A DNA stretch of 5,756 nucleotides, from positions 1 through 5,756 of the forward strand of contig JAFLKA010000405.1 in NCBI GenBank assembly GCA_022712735.1, given 5' to 3'. The notes beneath the pieces are model-generated. The model was not told where the DNA came from. It worked only from the letters and a program-made list of their open reading frames with translations, and did no database searches. A program made the position numbers and the translations under genes. The DNA comes from Marinosulfonomonas sp. (GTDB taxonomy: Bacteria; Pseudomonadota; Alphaproteobacteria; Rhodobacterales; Rhodobacteraceae). This document shows positions 1 through 5,756 of the stretch, piece by piece (within the stretch, counting starts at the first letter, position 1; each line of letters opens with the position of its first letter).

Positions 1-651
1 CACATGATCGGCCATTCCGGCAACGACTGCCAGATCATGGGTGATCAGCAACAGCGACATGTTTCCCTCGGCGACCAGCTCGCGGAGCAGGTCCAATATT
101 TGCGCCTGCGTGGTGACGTCCAGCGCGGTTGTCGGCTCGTCGGCAATCAGCAATTTGGGGCGCAGCGCGATGGCCATAGCGATGCAAACCCGCTGGCGCT
201 GGCCACCTGACAACTCGTGCGGATAGCGGGACGAGGGGAACCTGTCGGCGGGCAGCCCGACTCGATCCAGCATTTGGCGGGCGATTTTGGCGGCCTCGGA
301 TTTACTGGCCTTGCCGTGGATCAACAGGGTTTCGGCCACTTGGTTACCGATGGATTGCACGGGGTTTAACGCGGTCATCGGTTCCTGAAATATCATGCTG
401 ATTTCATTGCCGCGCAAGGCGCACATATCGGGTTCGGACAGGGTTAAAACATCGGCACCCTCGACCGTAACGTGCCCGCCAACTACGCTGCCCAGTGGTA
501 GCAATTGCATCAGGGCAAGCGCGGTCATGGATTTGCCAGAACCGCTTTCGCCAACCAGTCCGAAGATCTGCCCCTGCGGTATTTCAAAACTGACATCGGT
601 CAGGATTGGCGTGTCGTGAATGGCGAGGGTGAGGTTTTGTAGAGAAATCAT
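1..651 (-). CDS. Peptide-type ABC importer ATP-binding protein, DppD/OppD-like (partial, runs off left edge)
   Basis: This is the cytoplasmic ATPase that powers a PepT-family (dipeptide/oligopeptide/nickel) ABC importer. The window holds the first 217 codons; the 3' end is beyond base 1. Every nucleotide-binding motif is readable: Walker A GESGSGKS at residues 34-41, Q-loop FQEP at 88-91, signature LSGGQ at 147-151, Walker B LLIADEP at 167-173, D-loop ALD at 177-179, and switch histidine H205 in ITHD. The long Q-loop-to-signature stretch and the ALNP motif after the Q-loop are typical of DppD/OppD. That family usually has about 320-330 residues, so roughly a third is missing, including the C-terminal oligopeptide-transporter extension. 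The ATG at 651 shares one base with the stop of the upstream permease (TGATG) and follows a strong AGGAGGGAG ribosome site, so translation is coupled. The family is confident; the substrate is unknown because no binding protein is visible. Confidence 0.93.
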   Translation of the reverse strand, partial: MISLQNLTLAIHDTPILTDVSFEIPQGQIFGLVGESGSGKSMTALALMQLLPLGSVVGGHVTVEGADVLTLSEPDMCALRGNEISMIFQEPMTALNPVQSIGNQVAETLLIHGKASKSEAAKIARQMLDRVGLPADRFPSSRYPHELSGGQRQRVCIAMAIALRPKLLIADEPTTALDVTTQAQILDLLRELVAEGNMSLLLITHDLAVVAGMADHV

Positions 652-1469
652 CAGCGCTCCCTCCTGATCCGTGGGTCCAACAAATCACGCAAGCCATCGC
701 CCATCAGGTTCAACCCCAGAACCATCAGCACAATCGCTATACCGGGCAGGAATGCAAGGCGGGCATCGCTGTAGATATAGGTCTGGGCATCGGCCAGCAT
801 CCGGCCCCAGCTGGGCGTCGGCGGCTGTGCGCCAAGGCCAACATAGGACAGGCCCGCCTCGGCCAAAATACCCAGTGAAAACTGGATTGTTCCCTGCACG
901 ATCAACAGGTTGGCGATATTGGGCAGGATGTGTTCCACCGAAATACGCAAGGCACGTTTACCGCAGGTTCGGGCCGCGAGGATGTAATCCAGCGTCCAGA
1001 TAGACAGTGCCGCCCCACGGGTGACGCGGGCAAAAACGGGAATGTTGAAGATGCCGATGGCAAGGATTGCATTCAGAGCCGAGGGGCCAAAAACGGCGGT
1101 GATCAGGATGGCAATTACCAGCGACGGAAAGGCAAAGATCAGGTCATTGCCACGCATGATCACCTCGTCCAGCAGGCTCCCCCGATTGGCCGCAGCCATC
1201 AATCCCAACGGCACGCCGATGCCCATTCCGATGCCCACGGCAACAATGGCAACTGCGATGGAAGTGCGTGCGCCAACCATCAGCATCGAAAACATATCGC
1301 GACCAAAATGATCGGTGCCAAGCCAGTATTCCGCAGACGGAGTTTGCAGTTTATCGGCGATGGTCAGGATGGTGACATCATGCGGGGTCCAGAAGAATGA
1401 CAGCGCTACGGCGACCACAAAAAAACCTGTCAGGATAGTGCCGGTGATGAGTTGGACCGGCAACCTCAT
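651..1469 (-). CDS. ABC importer inner-membrane permease, DppC/OppC-like
   Basis: This is the second transmembrane subunit (272 aa) of the peptide-type importer, forming the inner-membrane channel with the upstream permease. It shows the OppC/DppC landmarks. An N-terminal membrane segment lies at about 7-27, followed by a periplasmic stretch containing WLGTDHFGRDMFS (49-61). Further hydrophobic segments lie at about 70-93, 110-128, 131-147, 187-207 and 238-258. The EAA-type cytoplasmic loop that contacts the ATPase is at about 161-184 (AARTCG, then EHILPN). LSYVGLGAQPPTPSWG (207-222) is near-diagnostic of this subfamily. Its ATG overlaps the stop of the upstream permease by four bases (ATGA), with GGAG six bases ahead of the start, so translation is coupled at both ends. 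Length is slightly below the family's usual 280-300 because of a short N-terminal tail. Peptides, nickel, glutathione or opines are all possible ligands. Confidence 0.93.
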   Translation of the reverse strand: MRLPVQLITGTILTGFFVVAVALSFFWTPHDVTILTIADKLQTPSAEYWLGTDHFGRDMFSMLMVGARTSIAVAIVAVGIGMGIGVPLGLMAAANRGSLLDEVIMRGNDLIFAFPSLVIAILITAVFGPSALNAILAIGIFNIPVFARVTRGAALSIWTLDYILAARTCGKRALRISVEHILPNIANLLIVQGTIQFSLGILAEAGLSYVGLGAQPPTPSWGRMLADAQTYIYSDARLAFLPGIAIVLMVLGLNLMGDGLRDLLDPRIRRER

Positions 1470-2413
1470 CGGCCACTCCGCAAGCGTGGGTCAACGGCGG
1501 CATAAGCAATGTCGACAAGGAAGGTGACTATGATGACGGCGAACACCAGCAGCATCACGACGCTTTCGACAACCACCAGATCGCGCTGGGTGATGCCCTG
1601 AAAAATCAGCCGCCCAAGGCCCGGCAGGTAGAACACGTTTTCGATGATGATGCCGCCGGCAATCAGGAAGGAAAATTGCAAGCCGATGATGGTCAACACG
1701 GGGATCATGGCGTTGCGCAATGCATGGCGGCGCAGGGCTTGGGCGCGGGTCAGACCCTTGGCACGGGCGGTGCGGATGTAGTCTTGGGTCAAAGTTTCCA
1801 GCAAGGATGATCGCATAACTCTGGCGAGGATCGAGGCTTGGGGCAGGGCCAGCGAGATGGCCGGCAGGGTGAGCGATTTCAACCCCGCCAGTAGACCGTT
1901 TTCCCACCCCGCAAAGCCGCCCGCGTTGAACCAGTGCAGGTTGATCGCGAACACCAGAACCAGCAGCATAGCGAACCAGAAATTCGGCACCGCAATGCCC
2001 AGCTGTGTGACGCCCATGATCACATAATCGCTGGGTTTGCCACGGCGCGCAGCCGCGATCAAGCCGACGGGAAAGGCGATAAGGGTCGATAGCAGTAACG
2101 CGAACAGGGCCAGCGGTAATGACACCCAGAGGCGCTGGGTGATCAGGTCCGAGACTGGAACGCGGTAGGTGTAGGACGTGCCGAAATCCCCTGTCAGCAT
2201 CCCCGTGACCCAACCGAAATAGCGCGACCACAGGGTGCCGTTTAGACCCAGTTCATCGCGCAATGCTATGACTGCTTCAGGGGCGGCACTAAGGCCGAGC
2301 ATGTAAGAAGCAGGATCGCCGGGGATCACCTCGACCACGGCGAAAACCACCACCGAGGCCATCAGTAGGCTAAGAGTGAGAGACAGCAATCGGGTGGCGG
2401 TAAAACGTATCAT
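1466..2413 (-). CDS. ABC importer inner-membrane permease, DppB/GsiC-like
   Basis: This is the first transmembrane subunit (315 aa, a normal length) of the peptide-type importer and the first gene of the visible operon. Family landmarks are an N-terminal membrane segment at about 9-30 leading into VIPGDPA (29-35), the conserved GDFGTSY (75-81), and LPLALFALLLST (99-110). Further membrane segments lie at about 133-158, 183-199, 239-259 and 281-303. The EAA loop at about 211-234 (DYIRTARAKG, then RHALRNA) docks on the ATPase. The chain ends in DPRLRSGR, a usual DppB tail. The ATG at 2413 fits the family N-terminus, but no Shine-Dalgarno sequence precedes it; the leader is C-rich. An 11-bp sequence at 2400-2410, inside codons 2-5, is repeated exactly in the upstream intergenic region, suggesting a regulator site over the start. 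The subfamily is clear; the transported solute is not. Confidence 0.93.
   Translation of the reverse strand: MIRFTATRLLSLTLSLLMASVVVFAVVEVIPGDPASYMLGLSAAPEAVIALRDELGLNGTLWSRYFGWVTGMLTGDFGTSYTYRVPVSDLITQRLWVSLPLALFALLLSTLIAFPVGLIAAARRGKPSDYVIMGVTQLGIAVPNFWFAMLLVLVFAINLHWFNAGGFAGWENGLLAGLKSLTLPAISLALPQASILARVMRSSLLETLTQDYIRTARAKGLTRAQALRRHALRNAMIPVLTIIGLQFSFLIAGGIIIENVFYLPGLGRLIFQGITQRDLVVVESVVMLLVFAVIIVTFLVDIAYAAVDPRLRSGR
2400..2410. repeat. 11-bp direct repeat, copy 1 (over the first permease start)
   Basis: GTAAAACGTAT here is identical to 2479-2489. This copy lies inside the first codons of the permease gene; the other is 79 bp away, inside a perfect palindrome. An exact 11-base match at this distance is unlikely by chance, so paired operator half-sites are plausible. 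No regulator has been identified. Confidence 0.5.
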
Positions 2414-2437
2414 ATCGGGCAGGTTAGTGCGCGATTT

Positions 2438-2474
2438 GGGGAAATGCTAGGGGGGGAATGACGGGGGTTGGAGG
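2438..2474 (+). other. G-rich tract with G-quadruplex potential in the importer leader
   Basis: Runs of 4, 7 and 5 guanines (2438-2441, 2450-2456, 2463-2467), then two GG pairs, lie within 37 bases on the plus strand. Splitting the 7-G run gives four GGG tracts with loops of about 8, 1 and 6 bases, which meets the usual G-quadruplex pattern. This is the template strand for the importer operon, so its mRNA leader is C-rich and lacks a purine-rich ribosome site. Folding is inferred only. Confidence 0.35.
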
Positions 2475-2519
2475 ATACGTAAAACGTATGGGTTTTATAC
2501 ATACGCAAGTTTGTATCCT
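2472..2519. promoter_or_regulatory. Nested inverted-repeat cluster between the VOC gene and the importer operon (candidate operator)
   Basis: Three inverted repeats overlap here. The outer pair is AGGATAC (2472-2478) and GTATCCT (2513-2519). A compact palindrome, ATACGT-AAA-ACGTAT, occupies 2475-2489. An inner pair, CGTATG (2485-2490) and CATACG (2500-2505), has a 9-base spacer. Part of the compact palindrome (2479-2489) recurs at 2400-2410 over the importer start. A weak minus-strand promoter could be embedded: TTGCGT at 2508-2503, then 17 bases, then GTTTTA. This layout suits a dimeric repressor controlling the importer. A ligand-binding regulator gene is not present in the window. Confidence 0.45.
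2480..2505 (-). terminator. Possible weak intrinsic terminator after the VOC gene
   Basis: Read on the minus strand, 29 bases past the VOC stop, CGTATG and CATACG form a 6-bp stem with a 9-base loop. It is followed directly by TTTTA. The stem is short, only half G/C, and the T-run has four bases, so termination would be inefficient. The same bases belong to the inverted-repeat cluster, and an operator role is equally likely. Confidence 0.25.
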
Positions 2520-2533
2520 GAGTGGGTTTACGG

Positions 2534-2965
2534 CTATTTTGCGGGCTGATCCAGCAGGGACGAATGATAAGCCACCAGTTCCACTGTATTGCCCTCGGGG
2601 TCTTCGGTGAAGATCCCGCGCCAGCCAACCCAGCCGAAATGCTCGATGCGGTATGGTTGTTCGAGCTTGTCATACCAAGCCATCACCGCGTCCTGCTCAT
2701 CATAAGGCAGGGACAGGGCGATATGATGCAAGGAAGATCGGGCACCGGTCTCGGGCTTTGCATCAGCACTGAACAGCGCCAGAATTGTCGTGTGTCCGTC
2801 AAAACCTTCGCTGATTTTGAAGAACACGATGCCTGTGCGACGATCCCCTGATAGATGCGTTAGCCCGATGACATTTTCATAGAAATTGGCCATCGCCTGC
2901 ACATCGATGCAGCGAATAGCAATCTCTCCTAGGCCGCGAGGCTGAAACCCTCTTTCTTGTGTCAT
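2534..2965 (-). CDS. VOC (glyoxalase/bleomycin-resistance fold) protein, function unknown
   Basis: This is a small cytoplasmic protein (143 aa) of the vicinal oxygen chelate superfamily, which includes metal-dependent lyases, isomerases, dioxygenases and antibiotic-binding proteins. One domain is visible with two beta-alpha-beta-beta-beta halves. The first starts at GLGEIAIRCIDVQAMANFYENVIGL (residues 11-35, quoted region partly paraphrased here as GLGEIAIRC then FYENVIGL). The second starts at LHHIALSL (79-86) and ends with DPEGNTVELVAY (122-133). Likely metal ligands are H81 and E129. The position usually held by the first ligand histidine appears to be E14, which could still bind metal or mark a changed site. 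The start at 2965 is chosen because the fold begins soon after it. An upstream ATG at 3022 would add 19 basic residues and overlap the kinase gene by 14 bases; neither start has a clear ribosome site. The 43-bp gap after the kinase suggests co-transcription. Substrate cannot be assigned. Confidence 0.85.
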   Translation of the reverse strand: MTQERGFQPRGLGEIAIRCIDVQAMANFYENVIGLTHLSGDRRTGIVFFKISEGFDGHTTILALFSADAKPETGARSSLHHIALSLPYDEQDAVMAWYDKLEQPYRIEHFGWVGWRGIFTEDPEGNTVELVAYHSSLLDQPAK

Positions 2966-3008
2966 TCGTATAGTGTGGCCGATAGCCCGTCGCAGGGCAA
3001 TCCCTGCC

Positions 3009-5216
3009 TTACGCACCCTCATCGGGCATCACAGGCAATACCGTTTCCGGTGCCAGCTCGGCCACCTTGTCACAAATTGCGGCTTTGCGCAGGGGTTTTG
3101 TCAGATAATAATCCAGCCCCGCTGCCAGAATTTCCGTGTCATCCCCTGCCATTGCATGGGCGGTTAGTGCCACGATAGGGACATGATGCAACCCGTCCCG
3201 CGCCTCGATCTCGCGGATGGTTCGGGTGGCTTCTTTGCCGTCCATAACCGGCATCGAAATATCCATGAAAATCATATCGGGCTGGAAGCTCTGGAATTGC
3301 TCGACCGCCTCGACCCCGTTGTTGGCGAAAACCAGATCGATGTTCAAACTCTTCACCATTTTGCTAAACACCAGCCGGTTTGTGCGGTTATCTTCGGCGG
3401 CCAAAACCTTCATCTTGCGCAGGGATTGATCGGCGTTGTCGGGTGCGGGCGGCAATGGCGTGTTTTCTTCAACGGGGAGCGTGTCCGGTGATACATCCGC
3501 GTCAACCCCGTCCAGAGATTGCAAGACATTGAATAGATCATGCCGCAAAATCGGCTTGCTCAAGGTGGCAAAAGCGGGTCCGTTGTCCGCCGTTTCGCGG
3601 TCTGATTTTAACAGAATTAACGGCAGGTCAGGCGCATTGGTATGCAGTAAAATCAGGTAATCCTGTCGGGCATTACCCGATGCGGGCATATCAATAAACG
3701 CGACATCAAAATCACCAGCAGCCTCGACAATTTGCGCGGCCCCGACATCATGCTGCACCACGTCAACGCCCAACACAGCAAGCTGCTTGGTCAATATTTC
3801 CAGACCGGCATTCTGATCGCTTACGATCAGCGCCTTGTGAATCCGGGCCAGCGAATGATCCGGTGCAATCAACGCAGGTTCCGATACGGGCAGGGTGATA
3901 TGAAATCCGAAACAGGAGCCCTCCCCCTCGACCGAATCCACCCAGATTTCGCCTTGCATCAGTTCGATCAACTGTTTGGTAATCGCAAGACCCAGCCCCG
4001 TGCCTTCGTATTTGCGATTGCGTTCATCCTCGACCTGATTGAATTCGCCAAAAATATGGCCAACCATATCGGCGAGAATACCGATACCCGTATCCTCGAT
4101 TGATACATGAACCCGCGTTTTACCGGATTCGCCAACCTCGAGTCCTACGACGCGGATCAACACATGTCCTTCATTGGTAAACTTGACGGCATTGCCAATC
4201 AGGTTGGTCAAAATTTGCCGCACCCGCCCTGCGTCACCTACATATTGGGTCGGCAGGAACATGTCGTAATCCACCAGAATTTCGACGGTCTTATCCTGAA
4301 GCGAAGCTTGTAAGAGTGTCACGACTTCATGGATGCACCGCTCCAGATCAAACGGTTCGGCCGTAAGCGTCAGTTTATCCGCCTCGATTTTCGAGTAATC
4401 CAGCACGTCGTTGATGATCACCAGCAAGGCTTCGCCGGAATTTTTGATGGTTCTAGCGTATAGCATTTGATCTTCATCCAGATCGGTATCGGTCAGCAGG
4501 TCTGCCATCCCGACAACGCCATTCATCGGGGTGCGGATTTCGTGGCTCATATTCGCCAGAAATGCCGATTTGGCGCGGTTCGCGGCTTCGGCCTTGATAC
4601 GGGCGTCTTTCAACTCGGCCTCGTGGCGGATCGTATCGGTGATGTTCAGCGCAAGCGATACCGTGTCGCCATCACGGGCGCGCCGATCCACCAGTTTGAT
4701 GTAGGCGCCATTCCACAGGCGGATCACCTTGGGTTCAATCGGGTCGCTGTGCCAGCGCGTCAGCATTGCATCGCGCCATTCCATCGGGGTTTCCCCCTCC
4801 AGATCGGCGATGCCTTCTTCGACCAACAGCTGGACAATACGGACATAGCTCACCCCGGTCCGAACCTCTTCTAGCCCGTCAAACACGGCCAGATAGGCGT
4901 GGTTTGCCGAAACCATACAGTCGTCCATGTCAAAAACTGCAAACCCGTCCTCGATCGTTTCGATCGAATCCCACAGGCGACGTTCGGCGATGCCCGCCTT
5001 GTGATTGGCGACCTTCAAATCAGACCGAACACGGGTGTTTTCGCCCTTCAGTTCTTCAGCTTCATGGCGTTGTTCAACTATCTCATCCGACAAGGCCCGC
5101 GCGTGCTGGCCCAGTTTGGAGTTGGCAGCAAACAGTTCATTTTGCTTTTGCTCCAGCAAACGTTCTGCGGCCAGTCGCCCACGGCGTTCTTGTGCCAGTT
5201 TTTCGGTGATCGCCAT
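3009..5216 (-). CDS. Soluble PAS hybrid sensor histidine kinase with two receiver domains
   Basis: This is a cytoplasmic hybrid sensor kinase of 735 aa. Domains in order: charged coiled coil (about 5-80), PAS of the PAS_7 type (about 81-197), HisKA with H-box [10 protein letters not shown] and phospho-acceptor H225, and HATPase_c (about 325-443). The ATPase has N-box N342, G1 DTGIG at 375-379 and G2 GTGLGL at 405-410. A degenerate receiver follows (about 460-572; S466, D467, D509, K554), then a proline-rich linker. The final intact receiver (about 602-720) has E608/D609, phospho-acceptor D652, T685 and K707. No signal peptide, membrane segment or Hpt domain is visible, so it should sense an internal cue and needs an external phosphotransfer partner. 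I chose ATG 5216 because AGAGGG lies five bases upstream. ATG 5249 would add 11 residues but has a poor ribosome site and sits in a LexA-like repeat. Output target is unknown. Confidence 0.92.
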   Translation of the reverse strand: MAITEKLAQERRGRLAAERLLEQKQNELFAANSKLGQHARALSDEIVEQRHEAEELKGENTRVRSDLKVANHKAGIAERRLWDSIETIEDGFAVFDMDDCMVSANHAYLAVFDGLEEVRTGVSYVRIVQLLVEEGIADLEGETPMEWRDAMLTRWHSDPIEPKVIRLWNGAYIKLVDRRARDGDTVSLALNITDTIRHEAELKDARIKAEAANRAKSAFLANMSHEIRTPMNGVVGMADLLTDTDLDEDQMLYARTIKNSGEALLVIINDVLDYSKIEADKLTLTAEPFDLERCIHEVVTLLQASLQDKTVEILVDYDMFLPTQYVGDAGRVRQILTNLIGNAVKFTNEGHVLIRVVGLEVGESGKTRVHVSIEDTGIGILADMVGHIFGEFNQVEDERNRKYEGTGLGLAITKQLIELMQGEIWVDSVEGEGSCFGFHITLPVSEPALIAPDHSLARIHKALIVSDQNAGLEILTKQLAVLGVDVVQHDVGAAQIVEAAGDFDVAFIDMPASGNARQDYLILLHTNAPDLPLILLKSDRETADNGPAFATLSKPILRHDLFNVLQSLDGVDADVSPDTLPVEENTPLPPAPDNADQSLRKMKVLAAEDNRTNRLVFSKMVKSLNIDLVFANNGVEAVEQFQSFQPDMIFMDISMPVMDGKEATRTIREIEARDGLHHVPIVALTAHAMAGDDTEILAAGLDYYLTKPLRKAAICDKVAELAPETVLPVMPDEGA

Positions 5217-5221
5217 CCTGT

Positions 5222-5227
5222 CCCTCT
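5222..5227 (-). promoter_or_regulatory. Ribosome binding site deciding the kinase start
   Basis: AGAGGG on the minus strand, five bases before ATG 5216. The alternative in-frame ATG at 5249 is preceded only by GTGGA directly against the codon. This favours the 735-residue kinase over the 746-residue form. Confidence 0.6.
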
Positions 5228-5243
5228 TTGTATCATTTATACG

Positions 5244-5258
5244 GAACATTCCACGAAC
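5244..5258. promoter_or_regulatory. GTTC-N7-GTTC element, candidate LexA box upstream of the kinase
   Basis: Two GAAC half-sites (5244-5247 and 5255-5258) are separated by exactly seven bases, reading GTTC-N7-GTTC on the minus strand. This direct repeat is the established LexA operator form in Alphaproteobacteria. A third GAAC lies at 5264-5267, five bases further on. The element is 28-42 bases upstream of the chosen kinase start and just downstream of a possible -10, a good place for repression. Eight fixed bases could match by chance, so the identity is provisional. Confidence 0.4.
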
Positions 5259-5270
5259 ATGGTGAACAAT

Positions 5271-5301
5271 ATCTTAACATATCCAACTTTTTTCGCCCCA
5301 A
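5271..5301 (-). promoter_or_regulatory. Weak candidate sigma-70 promoter for the kinase gene
   Basis: On the minus strand, TTGGGG (5301-5296) is followed after 16 bases by TGTTAA (5279-5274); TAAGAT (5276-5271) is an alternative -10 at 19 bases. Neither matches the consensus well. Transcription would start near 5264, giving a leader of about 50 bases and placing the LexA-like repeat at roughly +6 to +20. Confidence 0.25.
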
Positions 5302-5352
5302 GAACCGATTGCCACTACCGTTTGGCTGTGCAACCATCGGGCCATTATTTTC

Positions 5353-5358
5353 AGGAGG
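5353..5358 (+). promoter_or_regulatory. Strong ribosome binding site for the exported PAN-domain protein
   Basis: A perfect AGGAGG lies seven bases ahead of ATG 5366 and fixes the start of the divergent plus-strand gene. No convincing promoter precedes it; TTGCCA at 5309-5314 has only a poor -10 partner, AACCAT at 5332-5337. Confidence 0.8.
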
Positions 5359-5365
5359 ACTATTT

Positions 5366-5756
5366 ATGCGCCTTGTTGTCAAAGCCGCCGCCGTTTTACT
5401 GTTGTTCACCACATCCCTATGGGCGAATGATTTGATCCCCGACCGTCGACTTGCGATAACGCGCGATCTGGATTTTTACGGCTCTGACTTACAGTCGATA
5501 TTTGATACGACCCTGCCCGCCTGCCAAAAGGCATGTTTAACAGATGCGCGTTGTCAGGCGTTCACCTTCAATACCCGCCCAAATTCGTGTTTCCCGAAAA
5601 GCGAAGTGACCGAACCACAGCCCTACGCCGGTGCAATTTCAGCGCGGGTTCTGACCACGAACCCGAAAATCCTTGCAGCGGCATCAGCGCGGGCAGCCGA
5701 GCTGTCATTTCTGGATGGGGCCGAGTTTACAGCGGCCAAGGATTTCGCCCAAGAGC
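5366..5756 (+). CDS. Exported protein with N-terminal PAN/Apple-like domain, possibly an alpha-2-macroglobulin family protein (partial)
   Basis: This gene diverges from the kinase and leaves the window after 130 codons with no stop. Residues 1-20 form a signal peptide: basic start (MRLVVK), hydrophobic AAAVLLLF core, and likely cleavage at SLWA/ND, so the protein should be periplasmic or envelope-associated. Residues 34-95 resemble a PAN/Apple domain, a small disulfide-stabilised binding module. Four cysteines, C53, C57, C63 and C75, are spaced X3, X5 and X11. They sit in the pattern C-x3-C, then C-QAFTFNT, then SCFPKS, typical of PAN domains. An alanine-rich segment starts at about 102 (ILAAASARAAEL). 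From memory, some large alphaproteobacterial alpha-2-macroglobulin (COG2373) proteins begin this way, so this may be the front of one. That is inference; the thioester region would be far outside the window. A stand-alone PAN protein, or one fused to another domain, remains possible. Confidence 0.7.
   Translation, partial: MRLVVKAAAVLLLFTTSLWANDLIPDRRLAITRDLDFYGSDLQSIFDTTLPACQKACLTDARCQAFTFNTRPNSCFPKSEVTEPQPYAGAISARVLTTNPKILAAASARAAELSFLDGAEFTAAKDFAQE

Noticed and set aside
930..1400. A 156-codon plus-strand reading frame opposite the second permease.
   Set aside because: It is antisense to a clear DppC-like gene and has a low-complexity, polar translation typical of a shadow frame.
1491..2231. 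A 246-codon minus-strand frame within the first permease gene.
   Set aside because: It is the alternate frame of the DppB-like gene, rich in Arg, His and Pro, with no membrane segments or motifs.
2410..2673. An 87-codon minus-strand reading frame crossing the end of the VOC gene and the gap, ending with an ATGA overlap on the first permease start.
   Set aside because: It is out of frame with the VOC gene for about half its length, has no ribosome site or recognisable protein features, and covers the palindrome cluster. The overlap is suggestive of coupling but most likely coincidence.
4952..4966. CGATCG repeated twice with a 3-base spacer.
   Set aside because: It lies within the kinase PAS coding region and is explained by the codons for a Ser-Ile-Glu-Thr-Ile run; no regulatory context.
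5216..5249. Kinase start at ATG 5249, giving 746 residues.
   Set aside because: The ribosome site is poor, the codon lies inside the GTTC-N7-GTTC repeat, and the candidate promoter would leave a very short leader. Not excluded.
4899..5435. A 178-codon plus-strand reading frame antisense to the kinase start and running into the exported-protein gene.
   Set aside because: It has no ribosome site, conflicts with two well-supported genes, and its translation resembles no protein family.

Overview
The window looks like chromosomal DNA of an alphaproteobacterium, most likely of the Rhodobacterales/Roseobacter type. This rests on my recognition of protein style (the soluble coiled-coil/PAS hybrid kinase and the PAN-domain exported protein), moderate-to-high GC, and a GTTC-N7-GTTC element matching the alphaproteobacterial LexA consensus. 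It is not a database result. I see no RNA gene, insertion sequence, CRISPR array or phage gene.

Layout. Bases 1-2413 hold three tightly overlapping minus-strand genes of a dipeptide/oligopeptide-type (PepT family) ABC importer. They run from first permease (2413-1466) to second permease (1469-651) to an ATPase that leaves the window at base 1 (651-1). No substrate-binding protein gene is visible, so the ligand cannot be named. Upstream, 2414-2533 is a 120-bp gap with nested inverted repeats, an 11-bp repeat shared with the start of the first permease gene, and a G-rich tract. Next come, still on the minus strand, a small VOC/glyoxalase-fold protein (2965-2534) and a large soluble hybrid histidine kinase (5216-3009). 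These two are 43 bp apart and may be co-transcribed.

The kinase has coiled coil, PAS, HisKA, HATPase_c, a degenerate receiver and an intact receiver, with no membrane segment or Hpt domain. Its upstream region (5217-5365) is shared with a divergent plus-strand gene (5366 to the right edge). That gene encodes an exported protein with a signal peptide and an N-terminal PAN/Apple-like domain, possibly the start of an alpha-2-macroglobulin family protein.

How the genes may work together. The importer genes form one translationally coupled operon. The kinase probably senses an intracellular cue through PAS and phosphorylates its own C-terminal receiver; its output partner lies outside the window. 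Nothing in the sequence directly links the kinase to the importer. The best leads are the LexA-box-like element just upstream of the kinase start, the palindrome cluster before the importer, and the degenerate first receiver. I see no clear novel system here; most of the window is recognisable families in ordinary arrangement.
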